The notes below the pieces were generated by a model, which saw only the letters and a program-made list of their open reading frames with translations, searched no databases and was not told the origin of the DNA. Position numbers and translations under genes: made by a program. Below are positions 42,027 to 50,745 of a DNA stretch of 64,000 bases, piece by piece. The stretch's first letter is position 1. Each line of letters begins with the position of its first letter. Origin of the DNA: Streptomyces fungicidicus. Lineage in GTDB: Bacteria > Actinomycetota > Actinomycetes > Streptomycetales > Streptomycetaceae. The stretch covers positions 992,001 through 1,056,000 of the forward strand of contig NZ_CP023407.1 of assembly GCF_003665435.1 (NCBI RefSeq), given 5' to 3'.

Positions 42027-42458
42027 CTAGCCGACGCCGCCCAGGAACGACAACCGCACCTGCCGGTTGTGATTCGAGACGTTCGTGTCGACCAGGCACA
42101 CCGACTGCCAGGTGCCCAGTGCGAGCCGGCCGTCCACCACCGGGAGGGTCGCGTGGGGCGGGACGAAGGCGGGGAGGACGTGGTCGCGTCCGTGCCCCGG
42201 ACTGCCGTGGCGGTGCTGCCAGCGGTCGTCGGCGGGCAGCAGGGTGTGCAGGGTGGACAGGAGGTCGTCGTCGCTGCCGGCGCCCGTCTCGATGACGGCG
42301 ATGCCGGCCGTGGCGTGCGGCACGAAGACGTTCAGCAGGCCGTCCCGGCCGGCCGCCGCCTCCCGCAGGAAGGACTCGCAGTCGCCGGTGATGTCGACGA
42401 CCCGCTCGTCGGAGCCGGTGGCGATGTTCAGGACACGGGTGGTGAAGGCATCGGACAT
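42027..42458 (-). CDS. YjbQ/UPF0047 family protein
   Basis: A 143-residue protein of the YjbQ family, small beta-rich trimers with a conserved metal or phosphate site. Signature blocks are NVFVPHATAGIAVIE, RHGSPGHGRDHVLPA and LALGTWQSVCLVDTN. Overexpressed members show weak thiamine phosphate synthase activity in E. coli, but the natural role is uncertain. The ATG at 42458 has GGAG 6 nt upstream. It is divergent from the flavin monooxygenase gene and intact, unlike the fragments just downstream. Confidence 0.9.
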   Translation of the reverse strand: MSDAFTTRVLNIATGSDERVVDITGDCESFLREAAAGRDGLLNVFVPHATAGIAVIETGAGSDDDLLSTLHTLLPADDRWQHRHGSPGHGRDHVLPAFVPPHATLPVVDGRLALGTWQSVCLVDTNVSNHNRQVRLSFLGGVG

Positions 42459-42541
42459 GCGCTCCATCCTGGCCCATGCGCCCGGCTTCCGGCGGCAGCG
42501 CGTGCGGGAAGATCCACGGTCTCCCGGCGGTTGGTGGAAAC

Positions 42542-43618
42542 GTGAACAACACGCGCGAGGTCGAGGTGGTCGTCATAGGCGCCGGGCAGGCCGGGCTGTC
42601 GAGCGCCCATCACCTGCGGCGGTCCGGGTTCGAGCCGGACCGCGACTTCGTGGTGCTAGACCACTCCCCCGGTCCCGGCGGCGCCTGGCAGTTCCGGTGG
42701 CCCTCGCTGACGTACGGCAAGGTGCACGGGATGCACGCGCTGCCCGGCATGGAACTCACGGACGCCGATCCGGCGCGCGCCTCCTCCGAGGTGATCAGCG
42801 AGTACTTCGACCGTTACGAGCGGACGTTCGACCTGCGGGTACGGCGGCCGGTCGACGTACGGGCGGTGCGCGAGGGGTCCGGCGGACGGCTGCTGGTGGA
42901 GACCTCGGACGGCAGCTGGGCGACGCGGACGCTGATCAACGCCACCGGCACCTGGGACCGGCCGTTCTGGCCGCGCGTGGCCGGCCAGGAGACCTTCCGG
43001 GGACGGCAGTTGCACACCGCGCGGTATCCGGGGCCCGAGGCGTTCACCGGGCAGCGGGTGGTCGTGGTGGGCGGCGGGGCCTCCGGCACCCAGCATCTGC
43101 TGGAGATCGCCCCGTACGCGGCGGCCACGACGTGGGTGACCCGGCGGCCCCCGGTCTTCCGGGAGGGCCCCTTCGACGTGGAGGCGGGCCGGGCGGCCGT
43201 GGCACTCGTCGAGGAGCGGGTGCGGCAGGGGCTGCCTCCGCGCAGCGTCGTCTCGGTGACGGGGCTGCCGCTCAACGACGCGATCCGGCGGGGGCTCGCG
43301 GAGGGCGTGCTCGACCGGAAGCCGATGTTCGACCGGATCACACCCGAGGGAGTGGAGTGGGCGGACGGGCGGCGGGTGCCGGCCGACGTCATCCTGTGGG
43401 CGACCGGATTCCGGCCCGCCATCGAGCATCTCGCCCCGCTGCGGCTGCGGGAGCCGGGGGGCGGGATCCGGCTCGAGGGCACGCGGGCGATCGCGGACCC
43501 GCGGATCCATCTGGTCGGCTACGGCCCGTCGGCCAGCACCATCGGCGCCAACCGGGCGGGGCGCGCGGCGGTGCGGGACATCCGGCGGCTGCTGGCGGCG
43601 GAGTCGGTCCCGGGGTGA
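42542..43618 (+). CDS. FAD-dependent monooxygenase-like oxidoreductase (CzcO-type)
   Basis: A 358-residue flavoprotein with two dinucleotide-binding motifs: VVIGAGQAGLSSAHHL for FAD and VVVVGGGASGTQHLLEI for NADPH. Further landmarks are PGGAWQFRWPSLTYGKVHGM, the LINATGTWDRPFWP motif and the C-terminal ILWATGFRPAIEHL. It resembles flavin-containing and Baeyer-Villiger-type monooxygenases and CzcO, but is shorter than classical ones. The substrate is unknown. The GTG at 42542 has GGTGG upstream. Its stop lies in a 30-bp tandem duplication. Confidence 0.85.
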   Translation: MNNTREVEVVVIGAGQAGLSSAHHLRRSGFEPDRDFVVLDHSPGPGGAWQFRWPSLTYGKVHGMHALPGMELTDADPARASSEVISEYFDRYERTFDLRVRRPVDVRAVREGSGGRLLVETSDGSWATRTLINATGTWDRPFWPRVAGQETFRGRQLHTARYPGPEAFTGQRVVVVGGGASGTQHLLEIAPYAAATTWVTRRPPVFREGPFDVEAGRAAVALVEERVRQGLPPRSVVSVTGLPLNDAIRRGLAEGVLDRKPMFDRITPEGVEWADGRRVPADVILWATGFRPAIEHLAPLRLREPGGGIRLEGTRAIADPRIHLVGYGPSASTIGANRAGRAAVRDIRRLLAAESVPG

Positions 43619-43653
43619 CGGACGGCGGCGGAGCCGGTCCCGGCGTGACGGCC
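43594..43653. repeat. 30-bp tandem duplication across a stop codon
   Basis: Two adjacent 30-bp units (43594-43623 and 43624-43653), each starting GGCGGCGGAG and containing CGGTCCCGG, differ at only a few positions. The first contains the stop codon of the monooxygenase gene. Confidence 0.7.
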
Positions 43654-43666
43654 GACGGGGGCCCGC

Positions 43667-44512
43667 TCACTTCGCCGACGGTTCGGCCGCCTTCTTCCGC
43701 AGCTCGTCCGACTCGGCGACGTTGCGCTGGTGTTCGGCCAGCTCGGCCGTGAAGCGGGTGTCGCCGGGCTTGACGGTGACGAAGTACAGCCAGTCGCCCG
43801 GGGTGGGGCTGATCGCGGCGCGCACCGCGTCCTCGCCCGGGTTGTCGATCGGGGTCGGGGGCAGCCCCATGCGCCGGTAGGAGTTGTAGGGGCTGTCGAC
43901 CTCGGGGTCGGCGGCCGTGGCGCTCGGCGCCGAGCGGCCCAGGGCGTAGTCGACGGTCGAGTCCATCTGGAGCGGCATTCCGCGCTCCAGCCGGTTGAAG
44001 ATCACCCGGGCCACCTTGCCCATGTCGGCCTTGCCGGTCGCCTCCGCCTGGACGATGCTCGCGACGGTGACGGCCTGGTAGACGTTCATGGCGTTGCGCT
44101 GCGCACCGGCGGCGATCGGCGCTCCGTTGAACTTCTTGTTGGCGGTGTCGACCATGCGGGACAGCAGTTCCTGGGGCGTCGCCTTCTCCCGGAGCGGATA
44201 GGTCGCCGGGAAGAGATAGCCCTCCGGATTGCCCTGTGCCTCGTTCGGCAGCTTCAGGTCCGCCTTGGCGAGGGACTTCTTCGTGGTGCCCGCGGGCAGG
44301 TCCAGGGTCTTGTCGATGGCGTCGTACACCTGGCTCGCCCGCCACCCCTGCGGGACCACCAGCGCCGTGGGGCGCGGCTCGTCGTCGCCGCCCATGATCA
44401 GCAGCGGCACCGCCACGGCGGTGCCGGCCACGACGGCGCCGAGCGCCGCGAGGGCGAGACGGCCCCGGCGCGTCAGTCGGATCGAGCTCCGTGACGGAGT
44501 GTTCGTCTGCAT
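43667..44512 (-). CDS. Short endolytic transglycosylase MltG-like protein
   Basis: A 281-residue membrane-anchored protein. One transmembrane helix (LALAALGAVVAGTAVAVPLL) is followed by the YceG/MltG domain: ALVVPQGWRASQVYDAIDKT (LysM-like part), YLFPATYPL, VASIVQAEATGKADMGKVARV containing the catalytic Glu, MDSTVDYALG and YRRMGLPPTPIDNPGEDAV. MltG cleaves nascent peptidoglycan and sets glycan length. At 281 residues it lacks the long N-terminal cytosolic region of the main streptomycete MltG, so this is probably a paralogue. A -10-like TACCGT sits 6 nt upstream of the ATG. It lies 43 bp after the ABC exporter gene. Confidence 0.88.
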   Translation of the reverse strand: MQTNTPSRSSIRLTRRGRLALAALGAVVAGTAVAVPLLIMGGDDEPRPTALVVPQGWRASQVYDAIDKTLDLPAGTTKKSLAKADLKLPNEAQGNPEGYLFPATYPLREKATPQELLSRMVDTANKKFNGAPIAAGAQRNAMNVYQAVTVASIVQAEATGKADMGKVARVIFNRLERGMPLQMDSTVDYALGRSAPSATAADPEVDSPYNSYRRMGLPPTPIDNPGEDAVRAAISPTPGDWLYFVTVKPGDTRFTAELAEHQRNVAESDELRKKAAEPSAK

Positions 44513-44518
44513 GCGGGC

Positions 44519-44524
44519 ACGGTA
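44519..44524 (-). promoter_or_regulatory. -10 box TACCGT of a probably leaderless mltG-like gene
   Basis: On the minus strand TACCGT ends 6 nt before the ATG. It suggests that the gene has its own promoter despite following the ABC gene. Confidence 0.4.
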
Positions 44525-44555
44525 ACCCGCATACCGTCATAAACCTGGCATATCT

Positions 44556-46358
44556 TCATCTTGTCGGCTCGAGTTGGGCGTCCCGGCGGACGAGGGCCGC
44601 ATAGCGTCCGCCCCGCTCCAGCAGTTCCTCGTGGGTGCCGCGTTCGACCGCGCGGCCGGAGTCGAGCACCACGATCTGGTCCGCGCCCCGGACGGTGGAC
44701 AGCCGGTGGGCGATGGTGATCGTGGTGCGGTTGGCGGACAGGGCGTCGATGGCCTTCTGGACGGCGGCCTCGGTACGGGTGTCCAGGGCGCTGGTGGCCT
44801 CGTCGAGCACCAGGACCGGCGGGTCACGCAGGATGGTGCGGGCGATCGCCAGGCGCTGCTTCTCGCCGCCGGAGAAGCGGTGTCCGCGCTCGCCGACCAC
44901 CGTGTCGTACCCGTCCGGCAGGGCGGCGATGTGGTCGTGGATCTGGGCGGCCCGCGCCGCCGCGTGCAGTTCCTCGTCGGTGGCGTCGGGCTTGGCGAAG
45001 CGCAAATTGTCCGCGACCGAGGCGTGGAAGAGGTAGGTCTCCTGGGAGACGACGCCCACCGCGCGGGCCAGCGTGCCGAAGTCGAGGTCGCGGACGTCGG
45101 TCCCGTCGAGGGTGACCCGGCCGCCCGTGACGTCGTAGAGCCGCGGCACCAGGTGGCCTAGGGTGGACTTGCCGGCGCCGGTCGGCCCGACGACGGCGAG
45201 GCTGCCGCCCGGCGGGACGGTGATGTCGATGCCGTCGAGAACGGGGCCGCCCTTGCCGTCGTAGCCGAAGGTGACGTCCTCGAAGCGGACCTCGCCCTTC
45301 ACGCGGCCGAGGCGCACCGGGTCCTCGCGCTCGGTGATGTCGATCGGGAGGTCGAGGTACTCGAAGATCCGCTGGAAGAGGGCGAGCGAGGTCTGGATCT
45401 GGACGCCCGTGGACAGCAGGCTGACGGCCGGGCGGAACAGGCCCTGCTGGAGCGAGACGAACGCGACGACGGTGCCGATGGAGACCGCAGAGCCGCCCGT
45501 CCCCAGGGCGATGCCGGCCGTCCAGTAGATGATCGCCGGCATGGCGGCCATCACGATCGTGATGACGGCCATGCGCCAGCGGCCGGCCATGTTCGACCGC
45601 ACTTCGAGGTCGACCAGACGCTCGGACTCCTCTGAGAAGGCGCCGGTCAGGGAGTCGGAGCGGCCCATCGTGCGGCCCAGCAGGATGCCGCTGACCGAGA
45701 GCGACTCGGTGACCGTCGCGGCCATCGCGGCCATCTGCTTCTGGCGCTGGGTGGTGATCCTCTTGCGCTCGTTGCCGACCCGGCGGCTGATCCAGACGAA
45801 CACCGGGAGCAGCACCAGCGACACGATCGTCAGCCGCCAGTCGAGGGCGAGCATCGCGACGACGGTGGCGACCACACTGGTGAGGTTGGAGACCAGGGAG
45901 GTCGCCGTGGAGGTCACGGTGGCCTGCATGCCGCCGATGTCGTTGGCGATGCGGGACTGGACCTCGCCGGTGCGGGTGCGGGTGAAGAAGGCGAGCGACA
46001 TGCGCTGCAGGCGGCCGTAGACGGCGGTGCGCAGGTCGTGCATGACGCGCTGGCCGACGGTGGTCGAGATCAGGGTCTGCAGCACGCCGAACACGCTGGT
46101 GAGCACCGCGCTGAGGATCATGCCGAGCGCCAGCAGGCTGAGCAGCCCGGTGCGGCCCTCGGGGATCGCGACGTCGAGGATCGCCTTCAGCAGGAACGGG
46201 GTGGCGACGGAGACCAGCGACGCGGCGCCGACCAGCAGGCCGACGACCGCGAGACGCCCCCGGTAGGGACGGAAGAGCCTCAGGATGCGCCGCACCTGCC
46301 GGGGCTGCTCCTCGGCGCCGGCAGGCGGGGTCCAGTCGGGTACGTGGTCGGGATGCAT
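44556..46358 (-). CDS. ABC exporter, fused membrane and ATPase domains
   Basis: A 600-residue half-exporter of the MsbA/LmrA type that acts as a homodimer or with another half. A six-helix membrane domain (residues about 35-320, e.g. GLLVGAASLVSVATPFLLKA and TRTRTGEVQSRIANDIGGMQ) precedes an intact ATPase: Walker A VGPTGAGKSTLG, signature RFSGGEKQRLAIAR, Walker B VLVLDEATSALD and switch His in TIAHRLST. The ATG at 46358 (MHPDHVPDW) matches homologues as I recall and has GAGG upstream; an ATG at 46412 lies at the presumed transcription start and could be a leaderless alternative. A divergent MarR gene probably regulates it. Confidence 0.9.
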   Translation of the reverse strand: MHPDHVPDWTPPAGAEEQPRQVRRILRLFRPYRGRLAVVGLLVGAASLVSVATPFLLKAILDVAIPEGRTGLLSLLALGMILSAVLTSVFGVLQTLISTTVGQRVMHDLRTAVYGRLQRMSLAFFTRTRTGEVQSRIANDIGGMQATVTSTATSLVSNLTSVVATVVAMLALDWRLTIVSLVLLPVFVWISRRVGNERKRITTQRQKQMAAMAATVTESLSVSGILLGRTMGRSDSLTGAFSEESERLVDLEVRSNMAGRWRMAVITIVMAAMPAIIYWTAGIALGTGGSAVSIGTVVAFVSLQQGLFRPAVSLLSTGVQIQTSLALFQRIFEYLDLPIDITEREDPVRLGRVKGEVRFEDVTFGYDGKGGPVLDGIDITVPPGGSLAVVGPTGAGKSTLGHLVPRLYDVTGGRVTLDGTDVRDLDFGTLARAVGVVSQETYLFHASVADNLRFAKPDATDEELHAAARAAQIHDHIAALPDGYDTVVGERGHRFSGGEKQRLAIARTILRDPPVLVLDEATSALDTRTEAAVQKAIDALSANRTTITIAHRLSTVRGADQIVVLDSGRAVERGTHEELLERGGRYAALVRRDAQLEPTR

Positions 46359-46409
46359 GGTCTCCTCGGGGACGGCGGTCCGGACGCGGGGCGCGAGCGG
46401 AGCCCCGCT

Positions 46410-46449
46410 CATTGTTACCTATACTCACAATGAACAGCATCCTGATAAT
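46410..46449. promoter_or_regulatory. MarR operator and divergent promoters
   Basis: CATTGT-N11-ACAATG (46410-46432) is a perfect inverted repeat. On the minus strand the -10-like TATAGG (46418-46423) of the ABC gene lies inside it; on the plus strand TGATAAT (-10 core 46444-46449) precedes the MarR gene. One bound dimer would cover both promoters. Confidence 0.7.
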
Positions 46450-46457
46450 GTTCCCGC

Positions 46458-46931
46458 ATGACCGCCCCCGATCCCGACGGCCTGCTCGCCGAACAGCTGC
46501 TTCGGCTGACCCGCCGGGTGCACCGCATCCAGAAGCGCCATCTGGAGCGGCGCGAGCTAGGTGTCACCCCCGCGCAGTCCCGGCTGCTGCGCACTCTCGC
46601 GCACTACGGCTCCCCGCCCCGGATGGCCGATCTGGCCGAGCGGCTGGAGGTGGTACCCCGGGCCGTCACCACCCTGGTCGACGGGCTGGAGGCGAACGGC
46701 AAGGTGCGGCGGGTGCCGGATCCGGCCAATCGGCGGGTCATCCGGATCGAGCTCACCGACGACGGCCGCGCGGCGCTGCGGGAACTGCGTGCCGCGCGGC
46801 GGGCCGCCGCGGAGGAGATCCTGGCCCCGCTGGGCGACGAACAGCGCGCGGTGCTGGGCGAACTGCTGGACACCCTCATCGACGGGACGGTCCCCTCGCG
46901 GTGCGGCGACGCGCCCGCCCGCCCCGTGTGA
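46458..46931 (+). CDS. MarR-family regulator of the ABC exporter
   Basis: A 157-residue winged-helix regulator: dimer helix LAEQLLRLTRRVHRIQKRHL, helix-turn-helix PPRMADLAERLEVVPRAVTT, LVDGLEANGKVRRVPDPANR for recognition and wing, and C-terminal dimer helices. Divergent orientation with the ABC exporter and a shared palindrome make derepression by an exported drug the likely mechanism. The ATG is at 46458. It is followed by a 194-bp gap before the next ABC operon. Confidence 0.9.
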   Translation: MTAPDPDGLLAEQLLRLTRRVHRIQKRHLERRELGVTPAQSRLLRTLAHYGSPPRMADLAERLEVVPRAVTTLVDGLEANGKVRRVPDPANRRVIRIELTDDGRAALRELRAARRAAAEEILAPLGDEQRAVLGELLDTLIDGTVPSRCGDAPARPV

Positions 46932-47040
46932 CCTGACGGTCCGGCGGAGGCCGCCGCCGGGGCCGCCGGTTCCGTGCGGTGGCGAGGAAAACCGTTTGCC
47001 TCCGGGTGCGGGGCGGAGTCAACCTGTCACGGTTTGCTGC

Positions 47041-47058
47041 CTCCGTCCGCGGACGGAG
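47041..47058. promoter_or_regulatory. 18-bp perfect palindrome before the heterodimeric ABC operon
   Basis: CTCCGTCCGCGGACGGAG is a perfect palindrome without a loop, 68 nt upstream of the first ABC gene. An operator is more likely than a terminator because no gene ends nearby. Confidence 0.5.
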
Positions 47059-47125
47059 CGCGGGCCTGCCCTCTCCGCCTCCCCCACCGCTTCCGCCGCC
47101 CCCTGACCCGAGCCACTGGGACGAC

Positions 47126-48967
47126 ATGCAGATCCAAGACCTTCCGTTTCCCGACCCCGGTGTGCCAGACGCGCGCTCGGGTCCCCGATTCCTGTGGTGG
47201 CTCTTCCGGAATCAGCTGTCCGGGCAGCTCAAGTCGCTGGCCTGGGGCCTGCTGCACTTCGCCTCCGTCGCCTCGCTGCCGTTCTGCGTCGGCGTCGCGG
47301 TCCAGGCCGCGGTCGACCGCTCCGGCGGCCGGCTCGCGCTGGCCGGCGGCCTGCTGGCACTGGCCTGCGCGGGCAACGCGATCGGTGAGACCTTCCTGCA
47401 CCGTGCCGCCATCACCAACTGGATCACCGCCGCGGCCCGCGTCCAGCAGCTGCTGGCCCGCAAGGCCGCGACGCTGGGCTCGGCGCTGACCCGGCGCGTC
47501 GCCGCGGGGGAGGTCGTGGCGGTGTCCACCGGGGACGTCGAGAAGATCGGCTGGTTCGTGGAGGCGCTCTCGCGGTTCACCGCGGCGGCGGTCACCATCG
47601 TGCTGGTCTGCGTGGGCCTGGTCGTCTACGAGCCGGACCTCGGTGTCGTCGTCGCCGTGGGGCTGCCCGTCCTGGCGGTCGCGGTGCTGCCGCTGCTGCC
47701 CCGCGCCACCCGGCGGGCGGACACCCAGCGCGAGAAGGCAGGGCGGGCCACCGAGCTCGCCTCGGACACCGTCGCCGGGCTGCGGGTGCTGCGCGGCATC
47801 GGCGGCGAGGAACTGTTCCTCGACCGCTACCGCCGCGCATCCCAGGAGGTCCGCCACGCCGCCGTGCGCAGCGCGCGCATGTGGTCCCTGATCGCCGCCG
47901 TCCAGGTGCTCCTGCCGGGGCTCCTGCTGATCACGGTGGTCTGGTACGGCGTCCGTCTCGCCCGCGAGGGCCGGATCGGCGTCGGCGAACTGGTCACCGT
48001 GTACAGCTCGGTGATGGTGCTCACCTACCCGCTGCGGCACTTCGAGGAGATCGCGATGGCGTACTCCTTCTCCCGCCCCTCGGCCAAGCGGGCCGCGCGG
48101 GTGCTGTCGCTGGCCCGGGCCACGGACACCGGGGGGTCGCGCGCCGCGGAGACACCGGCCGGGGACCTGTACGACCCGGCGACCGGTCTGCTCGCCCCCG
48201 CCGGCCGGTTCACCGCCGTCGTGTGCGGCGACCCCGACGCGGCGGGACGGCTGGCCGAACGGCTCGGCGGGCACGCGGCGGACAAGGGCACCTCGGCGCT
48301 GCTCGGCGGGGTGCCGCTCGACGAACTGCCGCTGGACTCCGCCCGCCGGGCCGTCCTGGTGCAGGACAAGGATCCGGTGCTGCTCTCCGGCACCCTGCGG
48401 GAACTCCTCGACGTGCCCGCGTCCGGCGCGGTCGCTCCGCGCGACGCGCTGGAGGCCGCGCAGTGCGGGGACGTGCTGGCGGCACTGGTGCAGGGATCGC
48501 TCGGCGCCGACGACCCGATGGACGCCCGGATCACCGAACGCGGACGGTCCCTGTCCGGCGGACAGCGCCAGCGGCTCGCGCTGGCCCGGTCGCTGGTCAC
48601 GGACCCGGAGGTGCTCGTCCTGGACGAGCCGACCTCGGCCGTCGACTCGCACACCGAGGCGCGGATCGCCCAGGGGGTGCGCGCCCTGCGGACGCGTCGC
48701 ACCACCGTGGTGTTCACCTCGTCCCCGCTCCTGCTGGACCGCGCTGAACACGTGGTGTTCCTGCACGACGGCACCGTCGCGGCGGCCGGCGGCCATCGCG
48801 AACTGCTGCGCACCGAGCCCCGGTACCGGGCCGTGGTGACACGCGAGACCGAGGACGAGGCCGCGCTCGCCGGGGTTCCGGACACGGCGGGCGCCCCCCG
48901 CGAGGACGGCGTCCTGCACCGGCTGGACGGACTGGAAGAACTGCGAGAGATCGAGGAGACGGCATGA
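47126..48967 (+). CDS. ABC exporter half with degenerate ATPase (no Walker A)
   Basis: A 613-residue half-exporter. The membrane domain spans about residues 30-320 (GLLHFASVASLPFCVGVAVQ, AAGEVVAVSTGDVEKIGWFV). In the ATPase the Walker A loop is lost: the expected GxxGxGKST is VVCGDPDAAGRL at about residue 362. The signature (RSLSGGQRQRLALAR) and Walker B (VLVLDEPTSAVD) are canonical, but the switch His is replaced (VVFTSSPLLLD). This half alone cannot hydrolyse ATP. I start at the ATG at 47126 rather than at upstream starts that add a Pro-rich artefact. Its stop overlaps the next ABC gene as ATGA. Confidence 0.88.
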   Translation: MQIQDLPFPDPGVPDARSGPRFLWWLFRNQLSGQLKSLAWGLLHFASVASLPFCVGVAVQAAVDRSGGRLALAGGLLALACAGNAIGETFLHRAAITNWITAAARVQQLLARKAATLGSALTRRVAAGEVVAVSTGDVEKIGWFVEALSRFTAAAVTIVLVCVGLVVYEPDLGVVVAVGLPVLAVAVLPLLPRATRRADTQREKAGRATELASDTVAGLRVLRGIGGEELFLDRYRRASQEVRHAAVRSARMWSLIAAVQVLLPGLLLITVVWYGVRLAREGRIGVGELVTVYSSVMVLTYPLRHFEEIAMAYSFSRPSAKRAARVLSLARATDTGGSRAAETPAGDLYDPATGLLAPAGRFTAVVCGDPDAAGRLAERLGGHAADKGTSALLGGVPLDELPLDSARRAVLVQDKDPVLLSGTLRELLDVPASGAVAPRDALEAAQCGDVLAALVQGSLGADDPMDARITERGRSLSGGQRQRLALARSLVTDPEVLVLDEPTSAVDSHTEARIAQGVRALRTRRTTVVFTSSPLLLDRAEHVVFLHDGTVAAAGGHRELLRTEPRYRAVVTRETEDEAALAGVPDTAGAPREDGVLHRLDGLEELREIEETA

Positions 48968-50745
48968 TCGGCGTGGCGCCACCGGCCTACGACCCGGCGG
49001 CACCGACCGCGTCCGGCACGCTGCCCGTGGGAGCCCCCGCGACGGTCCGCGCCTACGTGGCGGAGCTGCTGCGCAGACACCGCCGGGCCTTCGTGCTGCT
49101 GATCACCGTGAACACGGTCGCCGTGCTCGCGTCGATGGTGGGCCCCGCTCTGCTGGGCGGACTGGTGGAACGGGTCCAGGACCCGGAGCGGGAGCTGCAC
49201 ATGGGGCTCACCGCCACGCTGTTCGTGGTCGCCCTGACCGTCCAGGCGGTGTTCGTCCGGCAGGTCCGGCTGCGCGGGGCGATGCTCGGCGAGCGGATGC
49301 TGGCCGATCTGCGCGAGGACTTCCTGGTGCGGTCGGTCGGGCTGCCGCCGGGCGTGCTGGAGCGTGCGGGCACGGGTGATCTGCTGTCGCGGATCACCAC
49401 CGACATCGACCGGCTCGGCAACGCCATGCGCGAGGCCGTGCCGCAGCTGGCCATCGGCGTGGTGTGGGCGGTGCTGCTGCTGGGCGGACTCGTGGTGACG
49501 GCGCCCGAACTGGCTCCGGCGGTGCTGCTCGCCGTGCCGCTGCTGGTGGCGGGCTGCCGCTGGTACTTCCGGCGGGCGCCGTCCGCCTACCGCTCGGAGG
49601 CCGCCGGGTACGCCGCCGTCGCGGCCTCGCTCGCCGAGACCGTGGACGCGGGACGGACCGTGGAGGCGCACCGCCTGGGCGCGCGCCGGGTGGCCCTGTC
49701 GGACCAGCGGGTCAGGGAGTGGACGGCCTGGGAGCGCTACACGCTCTGGCTCCGGTCGGTGCTCTTCCCCGTCGTCAGCGTCACGCACGTCATCGTGCTC
49801 GCCTCGGTGCTGATGATCGGCGGGGTGTTCGTCCTGCGGGGCTGGATCGGTGTCGGCCAGCTGACCACCGGCGCGCTGATCGCGCAGATGCTCGTCGACC
49901 CGGTGGGGCTGATCCTGCGGTGGTACGACGAACTGCAGGTGGCGCAGGTGTCGCTGGCCCGGCTGGTCGGAGTCCGGGACATCGAGCCGGACGCCGGTGA
50001 CGCCGCGCTGGCCCCCGAGGGCCGCCGGGTGCACGCGGACGAGGTGCACTTCGGCTACCTGGAGGGGGTGGACGTGCTGCGCAAGGTGTCCCTCGATGTC
50101 GCCCCGGGGACCAGGCTGGCGCTGGTCGGCCCCTCGGGCGCGGGCAAGTCGACCCTGGGCCGGCTGCTCGCCGGGATCTACGCGCCCCGGGACGGGCGGG
50201 TCACCCTGGGCGGCGCCGAACTGTCCCGGATGACCGCCGAGCGGGTGCGCACGCATGTGGCCCTGGTCAACCAGGAGCACCACGTCTTCGTGGGCTCCCT
50301 TCGCGACAATCTGCGGCTCGCCAGGACGGACGCCGGGGACGCCGAGCTGTGGGCGGCGCTCGGGGCGGTCGACGCCGACGACTGGGCGCGTGCGCTCGGC
50401 GAGGGGCTGGACACCGAGGTCGGTTCCGGCGGGTTCCCGCTCACCCCGGCCCAGGCGCAGCAGATCGCGCTGGCCCGGCTGGTGCTGGCCGACCCGCACA
50501 CGCTGGTCCTGGACGAGGCGACCTCGCTGCTCGACCCGCGCGCGGCGCGTCACCTGGAACGCTCCCTGGCCCGGGTGCTGGACGGCCGGACGGTCGTCGC
50601 CATCGCGCACCGTCTGCACACCGCCCACGACGCGGACGTCATCGCCGTGGTGGAGGACGGCCGCATCAGCGAACTGGGCAGCCACGACGAGCTGGTCGCG
50701 GCGGACGGGGCGTACGCGGCGCTGTGGCGGTCCTGGCACGGGTGA
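48964..50745 (+). CDS. ABC exporter half with intact Walker A and degenerate signature
   Basis: A 593-residue half-exporter coupled to the preceding gene by a four-base overlap. The membrane domain covers about residues 35-320 (HRRAFVLLITVNTVAVLASM). The ATPase has Walker A VGPSGAGKSTLG at about residue 389, Walker B TLVLDEATSLLD and switch His VVAIAHRLHT, but its signature is PLTPAQAQQIALAR instead of LSGGQ. It complements the defects of its partner, so the pair should form a heterodimer with one catalytic and one degenerate ATP site. The substrate is unknown; drugs, lipids and peptides are all possible. Confidence 0.9.
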   Translation: MIGVAPPAYDPAAPTASGTLPVGAPATVRAYVAELLRRHRRAFVLLITVNTVAVLASMVGPALLGGLVERVQDPERELHMGLTATLFVVALTVQAVFVRQVRLRGAMLGERMLADLREDFLVRSVGLPPGVLERAGTGDLLSRITTDIDRLGNAMREAVPQLAIGVVWAVLLLGGLVVTAPELAPAVLLAVPLLVAGCRWYFRRAPSAYRSEAAGYAAVAASLAETVDAGRTVEAHRLGARRVALSDQRVREWTAWERYTLWLRSVLFPVVSVTHVIVLASVLMIGGVFVLRGWIGVGQLTTGALIAQMLVDPVGLILRWYDELQVAQVSLARLVGVRDIEPDAGDAALAPEGRRVHADEVHFGYLEGVDVLRKVSLDVAPGTRLALVGPSGAGKSTLGRLLAGIYAPRDGRVTLGGAELSRMTAERVRTHVALVNQEHHVFVGSLRDNLRLARTDAGDAELWAALGAVDADDWARALGEGLDTEVGSGGFPLTPAQAQQIALARLVLADPHTLVLDEATSLLDPRAARHLERSLARVLDGRTVVAIAHRLHTAHDADVIAVVEDGRISELGSHDELVAADGAYAALWRSWHG

